A stretch of DNA of 64,000 nucleotides, from NCBI GenBank assembly GCA_020912385.1, contig CP087208.1, forward strand, positions 3,224,001 to 3,288,000, written 5' to 3'. Below, in pieces: positions 1 through 13,096 of the stretch; position 1 is the first letter of the stretch, and each line of letters begins with the position of its first letter. The notes below the pieces were generated by a model. That model saw nothing but the letters and a program-made list of their open reading frames with translations. It had not been told where the DNA came from and made no database searches. This stretch comes from Neofusicoccum parvum (lineage: Eukaryota; Ascomycota; Dothideomycetes; Botryosphaeriales; Botryosphaeriaceae). The position numbers were made by a program, and so were the translations under genes.

Positions 1-3000
1 GTCTTGCACGACGGCGTCAAAGGGAGAACTGGGATCAGCCATCCACTTGCTCAGCACTTGCTTCAGGTCATTGCTCCATGCAATGGTGTCTGCCTGAGCG
101 ATGATTGCGGGCAATCTGACGTTCGGGCTGAGCGAGTCATCAACCTTGTGCACATCCGTCTCGTGTGCTTTCATCGCCTGCCAGAGATAGTAGCAATCAC
201 GAGCCTCCAAGGCAAGATCTTCAGGGATTCCACGAGACCTATTCTGTTAGTGGTTGTCAAGAACGTTGAAAATCTTGGCATGCGTACCTGTTGAGCAAAC
301 TCGCAACTGGGTGAACAAACTCGAAGCCTTCACCCTTGTCTAGTCCAGCCCGCGGCATTGGCGGCGCCTTCGGAAGTCCTGTGAAAGTGAACTCATTGGG
401 AGGAGCGTAGACAAACTTCCTAAGATCCGAGAATCTGTGAGGGTGATGAACCATAACGAGATCGGTTCCAGTGGCCTTCTGCGCCGAGCTCAACCAGCTG
501 TAGAACTCTTGAGGATTCCCGACGGTGGCAGATAGCGCCACAATGGGACAGGGCGCGAGCAGAAGCAGCTGCTCCCACACGATGCCGTCTTCGGCCTGGC
601 CAATACAATGAACTTCATCGAAAATGATGCGCTTGATCCGGGAGGACCAGGAATCCGCATTCGCCGGGGCCAAGAGCATGGTCTGTAGCACGTGCGGAAC
701 AGTTACAAGAACCTGACAGCCGGTGGCACTATTGACACGGTAATCGCGAGTGTGGATGCCCCAGATCGACTTGCCAGCGTGCTTGTACGATTTTGAGAAG
801 CGAGCCTGGATTTCGGCGGCGATCTGGTTGACGAGGGCCTTGGTTGGCGCGACATAGACGAGCACGCCTTCGTTCGAGCCTTCGAGGACCTTCTTCATGG
901 CGTAGAACGAGATGAAGGTTTTACCTGATTTGTCAGACATGCCTATGTATGCATGATAGAGGAGCAATGTACTTACCGGCACTCGTGGGAGCCACAACAA
1001 ACAAGCTCTTTTCTGCGTCAATGACATCCAGGACCTTCCGTTGCCAGCCATCTGGAAGGAAGGGTACACGGTCGTCGGGCGCCGAGTCCATTTTCCGATC
1101 GAAGTACGGGCCGCAGTGAAGCAGCTGGAACTCCTTTGATGGAAGAGGGATTTTCAAGTTGTTCATGCCCGGCCGTAGTGCAAATTCGAATGGCAGTTTG
1201 CGGTCTGGCACACCAGAGCTGCTGATGGAAAATGGTAGTCCGAGAGTGTCAACTGTTTGCTGAAGTTTCGACGCCGTGGTTTTCGTGATGCCAGACATGT
1301 TCCTGAGACGGTGAACAGAATCCCAAATCCTAGCAGCAAGGCCAAAGTTCGGGGACTTTGAGTTGGCTGCGACAGAGGATTTCCAAAGCTCAATCAAGCA
1401 ATTCAGAAGGTAAAGTTCAACCTCAGCACCTACCACCTCTCTCTTCGCATTCGGCAGTGCGTTGAGATACTGCAAGGCTTTGGCGTGGCATACTGACGGC
1501 TGACGCACCCGGTCAATATCCTTGCAAACGGCATCCCACGAGCTCGCCACCTTGGAAGCGGTTGCCGAATCCTTCTTGTCCTTTTCCGCGGCTAGATTGT
1601 CCAAGATAGCCTGTTTCTTGCTGGGCTGCTTGTTCTTTCCGCCACCTGATTTAGAAACCTTCCCAGATTGCTGCTGTCCTTTGGTTGGCTGGGCTGGGGC
1701 GGGTGTGGCGCTCTGCATGATGATAGTCTCGGGCTCCAGGGCTTTCCCGACAGCGTTGGTCAGACTGGCGGCGTACGCCATCATCTCAGCCATGAACCGT
1801 TGATCACGGCGGCGAGCGTAGAAGGCCGAACGTTGTTTGCTTGACAGGGCAGCCTTGCGGTTCAGAGGGCGCTTGGCATCACGCCAATGCTTCAACTCGC
1901 TGAATAGTTGGGAGTTGCTGGTCGTCGGGTGCTGGACAGCATCATCATCGATGTCCAGCTTGATCGGGTCCAGGTGCTTATCAAACAAGGTGTCGTTGAA
2001 CGGAAGCAACTTGGGATAAGAGCGCGATGGCTTTCCGTTGCTTTGACTAAGTTCAAGTGGCAGTTGCTGGTCTTCCACAACAGGAGGGTTGCCAGCCACC
2101 AGGGCCACCAGGCTTGTCATGGACTTCAGGGTCCGTGTTGACTCCGCATCCAGCTTCAGTCCCGAATCTTTCGACCCAATGATGGTGCTGAACAGCCTGC
2201 CGTCCACCAGATCAGCAATATCAGAAGGGGGCTGGGCTTCATTCACAAAACTCTGCCAGTGTGGAGACTGCAGTATGCTCTGAGCAACCTTGGCAAAGTT
2301 GTGTAGAAGAGGCCGAGACTCCTCAGTGTTCCCGGCTGTGGCACAAGAGCGGCTGCCCAGGCGGATCTGGCCTTGGAAGACCGCATGAGCGAGGAAGGCT
2401 GCAACATGACTGCTCGGCACGACGTCCATGGAGAGAATGATGCCGGCCGCGGCTGCCACAAGGTAGAGACGCTCAGAAAGCTTCTCCTCAGCGGAACCGT
2501 GGTACTTGGAGAAGGCTTCGTACTGCTCACGCTCGAAAGATGGCACTTTCTGATCGCCATCCGCAGCAGAGCTTTCGGACACTTCAGCCGCAGGCGGCGT
2601 CGTGATGTCGCTCTTCGCTATGCCCTCAATGACAGCGGTATATACCTGCGGCACTGTTAGTGTACTGAAGTCTCGGATCTGGAGTATGGAATTACCTTGG
2701 TGTCTTTCCATTCGAGGCCGTTGACCAAGGCAACACTGTAGCCGCGGGTGATGTGCGAGCAAATGGCCAGGCGGAGCGCGGTCTTGTCACGGACATGGGC
2801 AGCACAGTCGCAGGCATCTGCGGCTCCATCGTTCATCATGATAAACAGGTAGCCGTTGGCGGCACGGGCAGCATCCCAGGCAGGGCTGGAGATGGAGGGG
2901 AAGCGCAAGACACCGGTTTCAGCGGAGGCGCGTGCCAGGTTGACCTCCAGGTGGCGCAATACCACGGCGCGGGCGAGAAGATACTTTGCCCGCTGGTCGT

Positions 3001-3353
3001 CGGTCGCATGCGACGGGACACAGTGGGGGGCATGGTCGTCGAAGAAGGCAAGGTGGAAGACGCAATTTCTGCGGCGGAGACCGTCAAGGAAGCGCTCGAC
3101 CAGCCAGACGGCGTGCAGCATCTGGAAGCCATCTGCGGCGAGGTGGGCGGTCAGCGCTTGGCGTCACGTGAAGAAAGAGGTGCCGACCTTGGAAGTCCAG
3201 CTTGTCGTCGGAAAAGCAGTGCAGCAGCAGCGAGTCGCCGTCCACCAGGAAGGGCTCGCTGCCGGCATAGTCGCCGACGAGATCGACGCGGCGCGAGAAG
3301 AGACTGCCGTAGAAGTCGCTCCAGTTGGGCGGCTGCAGGGCGTCGGAGCCCAT
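1..3353 (-). CDS. DDX60-like DExH-box RNA helicase (3' end missing)
   Basis: Superfamily 2 helicase of the Ski2/DDX60 type, expected to be a cytoplasmic RNA helicase. Five exons are proposed: 3353-3188, 3132-2696, 2645-977, 924-288 and 238-1, separated by introns of 55, 50, 52 and 49 nt with GT-AG ends; phases join to 1,049 open codons. Visible motifs: Walker A APTSAGKT split by an intron (about aa 752-759), the DEVH box in [10 protein letters not shown] (about aa 860), and the SAT motif in [10 protein letters not shown] (about aa 888). The exon running off the left edge contains [13 protein letters not shown], a DDX60-type segment. The N-terminal ~700 residues hold a low-complexity Lys/Gln stretch. 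The start is the ATG of [11 protein letters not shown]; upstream in-frame codons look non-coding. Helicase C-terminal half lies outside the window. The family call is strong; the biological role in a fungus is not established here. Confidence 0.85.
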
Positions 3354-4675
3354 GGCGGCGGCGGGCAGAGGCTGTTCTGGTGCAGGCAGCAGGACGCGCG
3401 GACACGGGCACCAGAGCGAGCTCGATGGGGCGGGTGAGGGCGGATGGGGGGGCGATGGCAGAGGCTGGAGGTGAGGGTGTTGCGTTGTTGCGAGCGCAGG
3501 GCGGCGGCAGCGGAGAGACCCTGACCGCCCGCCGGTGATCAGCCGCCGCCTATCGCGGCGCCGCGCCCGCCCAACCAGCCAGGCCTGCGCCCGCCGTCCG
3601 CAGCGGCAGACACGGACACCTGCAGCGGTGGCGGTGGTGGAGCGCGGCTCCTCATCCCCATGCCCAGAGCGCGTGCTGCGGCGCGTGGCGCATGCGACGC
3701 CGGCTCTGCCACTGCCTGTGCCACAAACTTCCCATTTCCGCTCCGCACCCGCCGCCCACGCAAGCCTGTCCAGCTGTCGCATGCGCGTTCCCGGCCTTCA
3801 GCTGCCCCGCTCCACCCCCCGCCAGGCAGCCGGCGCACCTCCCGCGCCCGGTTCGCTCTCTCGCTTAGACCGCCGCTGCCAGCCAACCATTTCGCATCTG
3901 GCGCCTATCGCCGTCGTTGGTGTCGGAGCCACGGTGGGTCGTAGAAGACAGGGCCGCTTCAGCTCAACTGCACGTCGCTCACAGGCTGACTGGATCAGTG
4001 CTTCAACAGCCCACACAGGCACCTTGCTTGCCGGTCCACCTCTCTGTTCTGCCGTTTCTTTTACAACGCACTGCGGCACCGTGGCTCAGACGTTTCGGTC
4101 TCACTTCTGCCGCGGCTTTCCAGGCCATGCGGGAGACGCAGCGTGGCGCCGCAATGTGAGAGCGGACCCCAACGACGTGTCTGGCTGGAAGCGGCACAGC
4201 GCGCCGCAAAGACAAAACCAAGGCCATGGCGCTGGTGGCAGAAACGTCGAAAGTGTCAAGGCTCGGCCCGAATCGTGGGATCCACGCCGCGTGGGAGGCA
4301 GTGCTGCTCTCGCCGCGCTCCAAGGCAGAGTCTTCGCCGCTGGACCCCTGCAAAGGCAAACGGCGGGAACCTGTAGGATACCGGCTTTGTCTGCAGGCAG
4401 CTGCATGCGCATATTGTGCCATGCTCGCGGGCGCTTGCCAGAGCCCGTGTCTCCACCAGAACCCATTCGATTCGATGTCGCAGACAGGACTGCCGCACGC
4501 CTTCTACCGGTGTCTGGTGGTTGCCTGCAGGGCCCCAACCATCTGGCAGCGACGCTGCATTTGCCTGCTTTGTGCTGGCGAAATCACTTAGATGCCCATT
4601 GCTGCCCGCATGCACACCACTGCCTGCTACCTGAATCCTTTGCCTCTACACTTGCACCATCTATCAGCATACACC
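3354..4675. promoter_or_regulatory. Shared intergenic region between divergent helicase genes
   Basis: 1.3 kb of GC-rich sequence between the start codons of the DDX60-like (minus) and ZNFX1-like (plus) genes. It must hold both promoters. Long open frames on both strands here have proline/arginine/alanine-biased translations with no recognisable domain and are treated as composition artefacts. No specific operator was identified. Confidence 0.4.
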
Positions 4676-7600
4676 ATGAACGGCAGCAAACCTTGCAGAT
4701 TCATCACCAAGCCTGGTGGCTGCCGATTTGGCGCCTCTTGCAAATTCTCACACGCCGGTGCTCCGCAGACTCCAAACGGAAAAAGCCGCCGCTCTACTCA
4801 GAATGGCCCCCAACGAGAGATATCCAGCTCCGAAGCTGAGTTTCGCGCATGGAGGTTCATGGTCCCAACGGACGGGCAGCAGGCTCGGCCTCTTCGCGCC
4901 GATCTCTCCAAGTTCTTCCAGCAAAGTGCAAAACTGGTCGCTACTGACCCTGGAACGCTTCAGGATGTGGTGTCTCGCCTCGCCTCCGTTGGTGGCCTAT
5001 CTCGAATTCAAGAGCTGGTTGATCAAGACCTCTCATCGCTCCCGGATACCATGAAGATACAAAGGTTTCTCGGCCAGCATGCGCAATTCTTCAAGACACT
5101 CGCACATCCAGACGTTCTGTCATCCATCCTACTCGAGCAACCTATTGGGGATCTCTTCACCTTCCTGTACGGATTCAATGGCCAGCGCGCTGTCAAGCTG
5201 TTCTCCTTCACTGCTCAGGTTCTCCTGGCGTTACCTCAAGACGACATGCAAGCTTCTGCTCAACCAGCCACAGAAGTCTTCGAGGACTCTTTTCTTGTCC
5301 TCGCCAAAGTCATTGACCTCAACGGAGGCGCACAGATTCATCCGGATATTGCTGCTATTGTCGAGACGTTCTCAGCTGCACTCACCCAGCTGGTCGGATC
5401 CCAGGGTGGTCCTGCCTGTCACAAAGCCCAGGCTTGCTTGACACGCATGCAACAAAGATTAGGAATAGGACACGCCATCCCTGAGTTGACTGACAAGTTG
5501 AAGACTCCAGTCAAGCCGGTCTCTTTTGGCATTGCAATCGACCCTCCAGGATCTCTCTCTCCAAATGGGCCACGTCACGACAATGACCACCAGGACATAC
5601 GCCACATCAAGGTGCTGCCTACATGGCAGGAGGTTCAGTCGCTAAGATCAGAGTACCTGCCGGCGAAGGAATCAGAAGATTGGCATAAACAGGGAATACA
5701 AGGCCTGTTGGACCGCCACTTCCGTCTTCTCCGTGAAGATACCGTCGGCCAGCTTCGGGATGTCATCCAGACTGAGCTAGGGCGCATGAAAAACCCTGGA
5801 AGCCATCCAAACACCCGTCGCGATAATCGACAAGGCCTCAGGTCACACGTTTACCAAGGCGTCAGAATTGAAGACCTGTCAGTCAACCGCCGCGACGGCC
5901 TTCGATGTGAGATTTCATTTGCTCAGCCCCAGCATGTGCGCACTCTGAACACTCAATCAAGGGCGCAATGGTGGGAAGCTTCTCGACGCTTGCAGCCCGA
6001 CGCCTTTGTCTGCCTCCTGGATGATACTGATCTTCTACTTTTCTGCTCGGTTAATTCGGACCCACCAAAACCAATGAAAGCAGTGTCTGGAGATGATCAG
6101 AGCAACTCCCAGAAGAAGCCCGACGCCCGCAACCTCTACACGGACGTCAAATCAGCGTTCGTTACACTGAAACTGGTAGAATTCAACGATGAGACGGCGA
6201 ACTCCCTTCTCCGTCGGTGTTATGAACCGCGTCACATGGTCCTTGTCGAGTTTCCCGGTGTGCTGTTACCAGCCTTTCAGCCAACTCTGGAGGCGTTGCA
6301 ACAAATGGCAAAAAGCGAAGATGTACCTTTCCCGGAATTCTTGGCTCCCGAACACCAGACAGCTGGAGTGGTTCATGTTCCGCCACCTGCTTACTCCAGA
6401 GGTCCGAACTTCCGCTTTAACCTTCGGACCATAACAGATTCAAGCCAAAACCTACACTTGTCAACTCAGGGCAATTTCGATGTCAATGGGTTAGTAGCCA
6501 ACTCATCATTGGACGATGCGCAAGCCCGTGCGGTTGTAGACTCACTTACGCGGAATTTTGCTCTCATTCAGGGACCTCCAGGTACTGGTAAGAGCTACAC
6601 GGGTATTGCCCTTATCAAGGTCCTCCTCGACAACCGGAAAGAAGCCAAGCTCGGCCCCATCCTCTGTGTGTGCTATACCAACCACGCTCTTGACCAGCTA
6701 CTAGAACATCTTGTGCATGCTGGAATCAGTCAAATCATTCGCGTGGGGTCTAGGTCCAAGTCTGAAGCTCTTGAACCCCTCATGCTCCGAAATGTTGCAA
6801 GGAAGATGGAAGGCACCAAGGCAGAGAAGCGCGTGGCTTGGGAGCTTGGTTCCAAGCTGCAGAGCGATGAATCAGAGATTGAAGATCTCATCACCGCTCT
6901 CAGCAAGGCCGATTCGTGGTCATCAGTCAAACAGTACCTTGCCAACCACTGCGCACACCACCATGATCAGCTCTTCGGCAGCGCAAGCATGGACGAACAT
7001 GGCTTCCGACTTAATCGAGACCCCAAAAAGGCCCTTACTCACTGGCTCCGTGGGGATTCTGTCGTGCGAACAGGGCAACCCGACCGCCCAGTATCTATCT
7101 TGGACAGAACTGCCCTATCGGAAATGTCTCAGGGAGAACGTCAAAAGCTCTACTGGTACTGGGTCCAGCGTATTCGCGGCACCACCCAACGAAATCTCAT
7201 TCAGGCATTACATGAATACGACCGGAATAGGATCCAGTACCAGAGGAACCGCATGGAGATGGACCTCCGTTGTCTACAACAAGCTCACATTATTGGGATT
7301 ACCACAAGTGGACTGGCACGTAATCTTGACATCCTCCGCCGCGTTCGAGCAAAGGTCATGCTATGCGAAGAGGCCGGCGAAGTCTTGGAGTCGCACACGC
7401 TCACAGCCATGCTGCCTTCAGTAGAGCACGCAATACTGATTGGGGACCATTTTCAGCTCCGCCCCCAGATCAACCGCTATGACCTTGGACGAGAACATCC
7501 ACGCGGCGAGGAGTACTCGCTCGATGTGTCCTTATTCGAGAGACTGGTTCAGCCGAACGACGCCAATGCAATCCAACTGCCTTTCACTACCCTAGAGACT

Positions 7601-10529
7601 CAGCGAAGGATGCATCCCATGATTTCACAACTTGTGCGAGACACGCTGTATCCCTCTCTTCAAGATGCTTCATCCACTTCGACCTATCCCATGGTTGCTG
7701 GGATGAAAAAGCGTCTGTTCTGGTATGACCACACTGAATTTGAAGCCAACTCGGACGAAGCCCAGGGCGTTGTCTCAACGAGCCACACAAACAGCTTCGA
7801 GATTGACATGACTATTGGTCTTGTCTCCCACCTCATGAAGCAAGGTGTCTACCACGCCGATGACATCGCCGTGCTCACGCCATACTTGGGCCAACTGCAC
7901 CTGCTCCGGGCGAGACTTGGAAGAATGTGGGAACTCGTGCTCAACGACCGGGATCTTGATCAGCTTGAGCAAGCAGGAATGGAGTCCGACGAGACACCCA
8001 AAGTCAGCAAAGCCTCCGCACTCAAGGCGCTTAAGGTTGCTACTATTGACAACTTTCAAGGCGAAGAGGCGAAGGTTGTCATCATCTCTCTTGTTCGAAG
8101 CAATCGGATGAACAAGTGCGGTTTTCTCAAGACATCCAACCGGATCAACGTGCTCCTCTCCCGCGCTCAGCATGGCATGTTCATTATCGGGAACTCGGAA
8201 ACAGCTGGTAGTGTCAAAATGTGGGCTAACGTGCTTGGCATCTTACGGGCGGGAGGCAACGTCGGATCTGCCTTTGAACTCCAATGTGCGCGACATCCGG
8301 ACAAACCCATCGAGGTCAAGCATGTTGAAGACTTTGCTCAATTCTCTCCAGAAGGCGGCTGCAATCGGCGGTGCGACCAGAGATTACGCTGCGGCCATTC
8401 ATGCATCAACAAGTGCCACTCGGCAATGCTGCACGATGCTGTCAAATGTCTCGAGCCATGTCCCAGGCCCATAAAAGGCTGCGACCATTCATGTCCTCGA
8501 AGCTGCGGTGATAGCTGTCCGGAGAAATGCACGCAGACCGTCCATGACGCTTCCAGAACTCTACCATGCGGGCATTCCCAGCCGGATCTGCCATGCTGGC
8601 AGTCTCAGAATCTCTCTACAGTCTATTGCAAGACAAAAGTACTTCGCACCATCCCCGGGTGTCACCACAAGGTAGAACTCCCGTGTCATGTTGACTACAA
8701 GTCCGACAAGTACGAGTGTCCTGCACGCTGTGATGTTCTTCTACAGTGCGGCCATTCATGCAAGCAACGGTGTAAGACCTGCAAGAAGAGGACAGATGGC
8801 ACCATCATCCAGGAAAACCACGGAATCTGTGGGCAGGTGTGCGGACGTGATTACACTACTTGTCGACATAGCTGCACTGAGAAGTGCCACGGAGATAAAC
8901 CTTGTCGACTCTGCAATGCGCAATGCGAGATCTTCTGCAGTCATTCAAGGTGCAGCAAGAAATGCCATGAGCCTTGCAGCCCATGTGCCGAGCAGCGTTG
9001 CATGTCTCGGTGCCCTCACAGCGAATGCACCCTGCCATGCGCCGCACCGTGTGATTGGTTACCCTGCTCAAAGCGATGCGAGAAAATGCTTCCCTGTGGG
9101 CATCAGTGTAAGTGTCCGCCTTTCTCATTTCAAACATGCATCCGAGACTGACCAGTGTATAGGTCCCTCAATCTGTGGCGAAGCATGCCCCGGTACCAAA
9201 TTCTGTCAACTGTGTGCACCGAACAGCATCAAAGAGATGCAGGTCGACTACATCATGATGCTCACTTACCAGGAGGTAGACCTCAGCGAGGATCCTTGCC
9301 TATTCTCTGGATGCGGGCACATAATGACCGTTGCGAATATGGACGGCCATATAGATATGGCAAAGCACTACAACATGTCCCAAGAAGGCACCATTTCAGG
9401 CCTGAAGCCAGCGCCCCCGTTCTCCAATGACGAGTTGAAGACCTGTCCAACCTGCCGTGGATCGCTAAGGAACATTTCAAGATACGGCCGCATCATCCGG
9501 CGTGCTCTGCTGGACGAGTCTACTAAGAAATTCATCGTCTCGTCTCATAACGAATACCTTGCGCTGCACGCACAGTACCAGCGGGACCATGATCAACTCG
9601 CTAACACAGCTGATATCGTTCAGGTCGGGTCCATGGCGCCGGTGAAACTAAACATATCCGGCCAAGCGTCGAATCAAATCAATCTAATCAGGCACGTCGT
9701 AGGCAGTCTCTTGCTGAACAGCCGCTACAAAAACATTCTCGAGCTAAGGAATCGGATCCAGGCGCACGTCAAGAAAGTCACGAAGGAAGAACAGCCCTTC
9801 AAGCGTGTCTACGACTTTTGCCAGGACGCTCGCCGAAGACGGGACGGGAGCGGTTCTTTCGATTTCGACCAGGACGTTCTTCAGACCAAAGCCCACCTCA
9901 TGGGAACCGCGCTCCTCATCCGCTGCGAGCTGGCCATCCTCAGCGACATTGTCTCCGTGTGGAGAGACAAGCTGCCGTCTCACCTCCGAGCGGAGTGCAT
10001 CCTCAGCCTGTCCAGCAACCGCGAGCGGTGCCTTGGGCTGTCGCAGGAGGCGGCCCAGGCGAAAAGCCCCCTGCAATCCGTGGAGGCCCTCCTCTTCTAC
10101 GCCCAGTACAACGCCATCGAGCGGCCCTTCGTGTCCGCGGACAAGCAAGAGCAGCTCCGCGAAGAGGCGCTCAACCACGTGGACACCGCTCGCAAGCTCT
10201 GCGCCACGAACCCGGGATCGACGAACGGCATGGTGGACGAGGTCGACGCCGTGGAAAAGATGCTCAGGGCATCCACCTTCTTCAGCGTCGTCACCTCGGA
10301 AGAGCGCCGCGCCGTCCTCGCCGCGATGGCGACGGAGTTCTTGGGGACGGGGCACTGGTACTACTGCGAGAATGGGCATCCCTTCACGGTGGGCGAGTGC
10401 GGCATGCCAATGCAGCAGACCCGCTGTCCGGATTGTGGCGCCCCGGCTGGTGGAAGGGATCATGCGTCCGCAGCTGGTGTTCGGCGTGCGGAGGACCTGG
10501 AAATGGAGCTTCGGGATCTACATTTGTAG
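4676..10529 (+). CDS. ZNFX1-like helicase with CCCH, NFX1-type and RZ-type zinc fingers
   Basis: Large SF1 (UPF1-like) helicase, 1,932 aa from two exons (4676-9107, 9163-10529) with a 55-nt intron whose ends and phase fit. Order of domains: N-terminal CCCH finger (C-R-F-I...C...C...H, aa 5-25); helicase with Walker A GPPGTGKS (about aa 632), motif Ia CYTNHALDQ, motif II CEEAG (about aa 896), GDHFQLRPQ, QRRMHP, DNFQGEEAKVV and LLSRAQHG; a run of NFX1-type Cys/His fingers from about aa 1228; and a C-terminal RZ finger (GHWYYCENGHPF...C..C, about aa 1873-1907) as in ZNFX1 and RNF213. Motif II reads EEAG rather than DEAG. Start chosen at the ATG directly before the CCCH finger; an in-frame ATG lies 28 codons upstream. 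Relatives act in RNA surveillance or RNAi (human ZNFX1; yeast Hrr1 and Neurospora SAD-3 are more distant helicases). Confidence 0.9.
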
Positions 10530-11604
10530 AGATTGTAATGCTGTGGAGGTCTTTCAAGGGCGTTTAGCCCGATGGGGGTTGAATTACGCGGGGGATGCTC
10601 AAGTGAAGATGTAGTGGTCTTGGTGTTCTCTGTCTTTGCTTTCGTGGTGGTATTTTCATCTCAGCGTTCTCACAAGTGGAAGATGTAGTGGAAGATGTAG
10701 CGAGGGAAATACCGCAGACAAGGGTGTCGCTTGGACATAGAAGATTCAGTCTGCCGTAACCCCGAGAGAACATCGCATTGCATGAGTATCATGATTCAGG
10801 CATCCAGCAGCGGATTTCGTACCAATCGGATCAGCGGGGAAATCAGCAGAGACTCGCCTCTTGGTCGCATCATCCAAAATGGCCAGCAGTAAAGGTCCCA
10901 CAGCTCGTATTCGCCCTTGATACGAAGCTTATTGGAAGCGACATAATGCTGAAACAGAGTGCCGCAGCCGGCGGCTTCCGTGGACTGGTTTTGACCAGCA
11001 AGACCGCACGGGGAGACAAAATATTGATCTTGATAGCTTGATATGAACTTTAGCAATTCAGCGAGTTTTTGTGGCCGGATGATACCTCCCTTTTCTATAC
11101 GTAGCCGTTTCAGCGGTCCAGTCGCACGATGTTTCGGCAATGCTGGCCGACCTCCGCGCGGTGGGTCATAGAAGAAATGGACTGCATCAACTCAAATAAA
11201 TCTCACTTATAAGCAGTTGGAGAGCTTTTTAGACACAGCTGTACTCTGATCCAATGACTAAAGCCATCCAGGTGAATGCTTCAACTACCGATGCAGGTGG
11301 TTTGCTTCGTTCACACGCCCTGTCGGCTGAAGCACCGCCCACTGTGTCTGTTGCATTGACATGCACCATGTCGTTTCCACAAAATCTCGTTCAAGGCTCG
11401 CTACAAAGTTCCCTTTCAAGAAGTTAGTGGGGAATGTATGACACGTGGTGGGTTGATCACAGGAGAAAACACGCGCAGCCAAGGATATGCTTCATTCGAC
11501 TGGGCAAAGCTTAGCAGTATTTAACGTGCAGCCTGCCAGCAAGATATCGCTTTGCAACATCTATCCACGGCTGACACATTTAAGCCCATCAATCTCTGAT
11601 CATT
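10530..11604. other. Intergenic, no gene recognised
   Basis: About 1.1 kb between the ZNFX1-like gene and the candidate secreted peptide. Only short open frames without recognisable features are present. Confidence 0.4.
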
Positions 11605-11984
11605 ATGAGACTCTTTATTCTTCCTTTCCTCGGCCTCCTTGGCCTCGTATCGGCCAGATGCATCCAGGATAACTACGCCAACACTGGCATAGCTATGCCA
11701 TGCACTACCGGTGATGTATTGAGCTATTGAAAGATTCAATACGCAATGGTAAGAAAACTGATTGCGTCTCTTGTAGGGTGTTTCTGGTTGGGTAAAGAAC
11801 TGTGACGTTCCTGATGAGGGCTGCGATGATGGAGGCGCAAGTCTTTACTCTGCCCCTGTACGTTAAACGCCAAGCCCTTGCTACACCGTTTTGATATCAC
11901 TGACATATCAAAATATAGACATACTGCGTATGTAATCACTACATTCCTCCGGCTCAACTAACGTGAAACCAGTGCCCCGCATGA
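11605..11984 (+). CDS. Candidate small secreted cysteine-rich protein
   Basis: Not a recognised family. The ATG opens a clear signal peptide (MRLFILPFLGLLGLVSA) followed by a short mature region. Proposed exons 11605-11715, 11777-11857, 11919-11927 and 11973-11984, with introns of 61, 61 and 45 nt, all GT-AG, all phase 0; introns 2 and 3 have branch-like CACTGAC and CAACTAAC. The product would be 70 aa with six cysteines in the mature part and would end in YCCPA. The third exon is only 9 nt. If the last intron is not used, the reading ends in a different 15-residue tail (TYCVCNHYIPPAQLT). Secreted, small and Cys-rich fits fungal effector-type proteins, but this is inference from size and signal peptide alone. 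Confidence 0.5.
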
Positions 11985-13096
11985 GGGATTTTTCAGCTGC
12001 AAAGGGGCACAACAGCTGCGGATTACATCCACTTGGACAGCCTTTCAAGTCTCATTGTACAGTAGAAACGAATGATTACTACCTTTGATGCACTTGGTGT
12101 CCGACAGGATCTATGCATGAAAAGTTTAGCCAATCCGATAGGGTGAAATAAGATCTTATTCCTTCAAACACCCTTGAGAATGGGTGAAGCAAAGGCCCAC
12201 AACAAGATAAAAGGAGAAAATTGAAAGGAGTCGGAGGAAGGGCGTATGAAGGAAGGAATAAGAGAGAATGAGAAGAAGCCGTGTCTACCTATTGGGCTTG
12301 GCAGCTGGCGGCCACCTGGGGTTGTATTTGAATTGCAAGGTTGCCTACTCGACGAAGTGATACTCGAAACTGTTGCCTGCAACGGTGGGATGAAGGACAC
12401 AAACTACTTTCTAAGAGTGGCCTCTAGCTGCTCATCCATAGACTGTTATACAGGGACTCGGGAAGTAGCTACTGCTTACGAACGCTAGAATTAGCTTTGA
12501 GTGTGCCATCGGAGGCTGCGCGGAATTTGCCCGCATTCCGTTATGCCGAGGTGCTGTGCCGCCCAAACAAACTTTAACGCTGTTGCCTACCTCGCAATCA
12601 TCTTAGATCATAGCACGAAGGACGTTCTCTCACTCTGCCTTAGTCTATCAGATCGTTGGGAACAACCTGCGATCAGCTGGGTTGGTCGTACTGCGGAGAG
12701 ACGGGATAGATTAGGTGGGGTAACAATACTCTGCCTTATCCGGAAGAGCCGGTTGAAAAGAATCATCCCGAGTATACGTAAATGACGGCATCTTGGGATT
12801 TGTATATTGCTATCTTATGGTTCAAGCTCCTGCTTCAAACTCCGGTAGTGTGGTTAGTACGCCACTAACGTCATACAATTACGTACGCACGGGAATTGTT
12901 TGGAGAAAAATACTATGAACCGAGTCGAGCTTCTGATGTTACAAATGCAAACTTAATTAGCCATGCAAACTTAAATACTCCACACACCGACTGGTGTGGT
13001 ATTAAATAACCGGTTACCCGCACGAGGCCCTTCAGTGGGAATAATCAACCTACTTCGTATCATCCTGCGACAAGCACTGTAGTTTACTCAACAACG
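11985..13096. other. Intergenic, no gene recognised
   Basis: About 1.1 kb. Two short open frames (12246-12488 and 12501-12785, plus) have no start context, splice partners or motifs that would support them. The last part presumably holds the promoter of the next gene. Confidence 0.4.

Noticed and set aside
3535..4839. 434-codon plus-strand open frame upstream of the ZNFX1-like gene
   Set aside because: Pro/Arg/Ala/His-biased translation with no domain; overlaps the real CCCH-finger start in another frame; typical of GC-rich sequence without stops.
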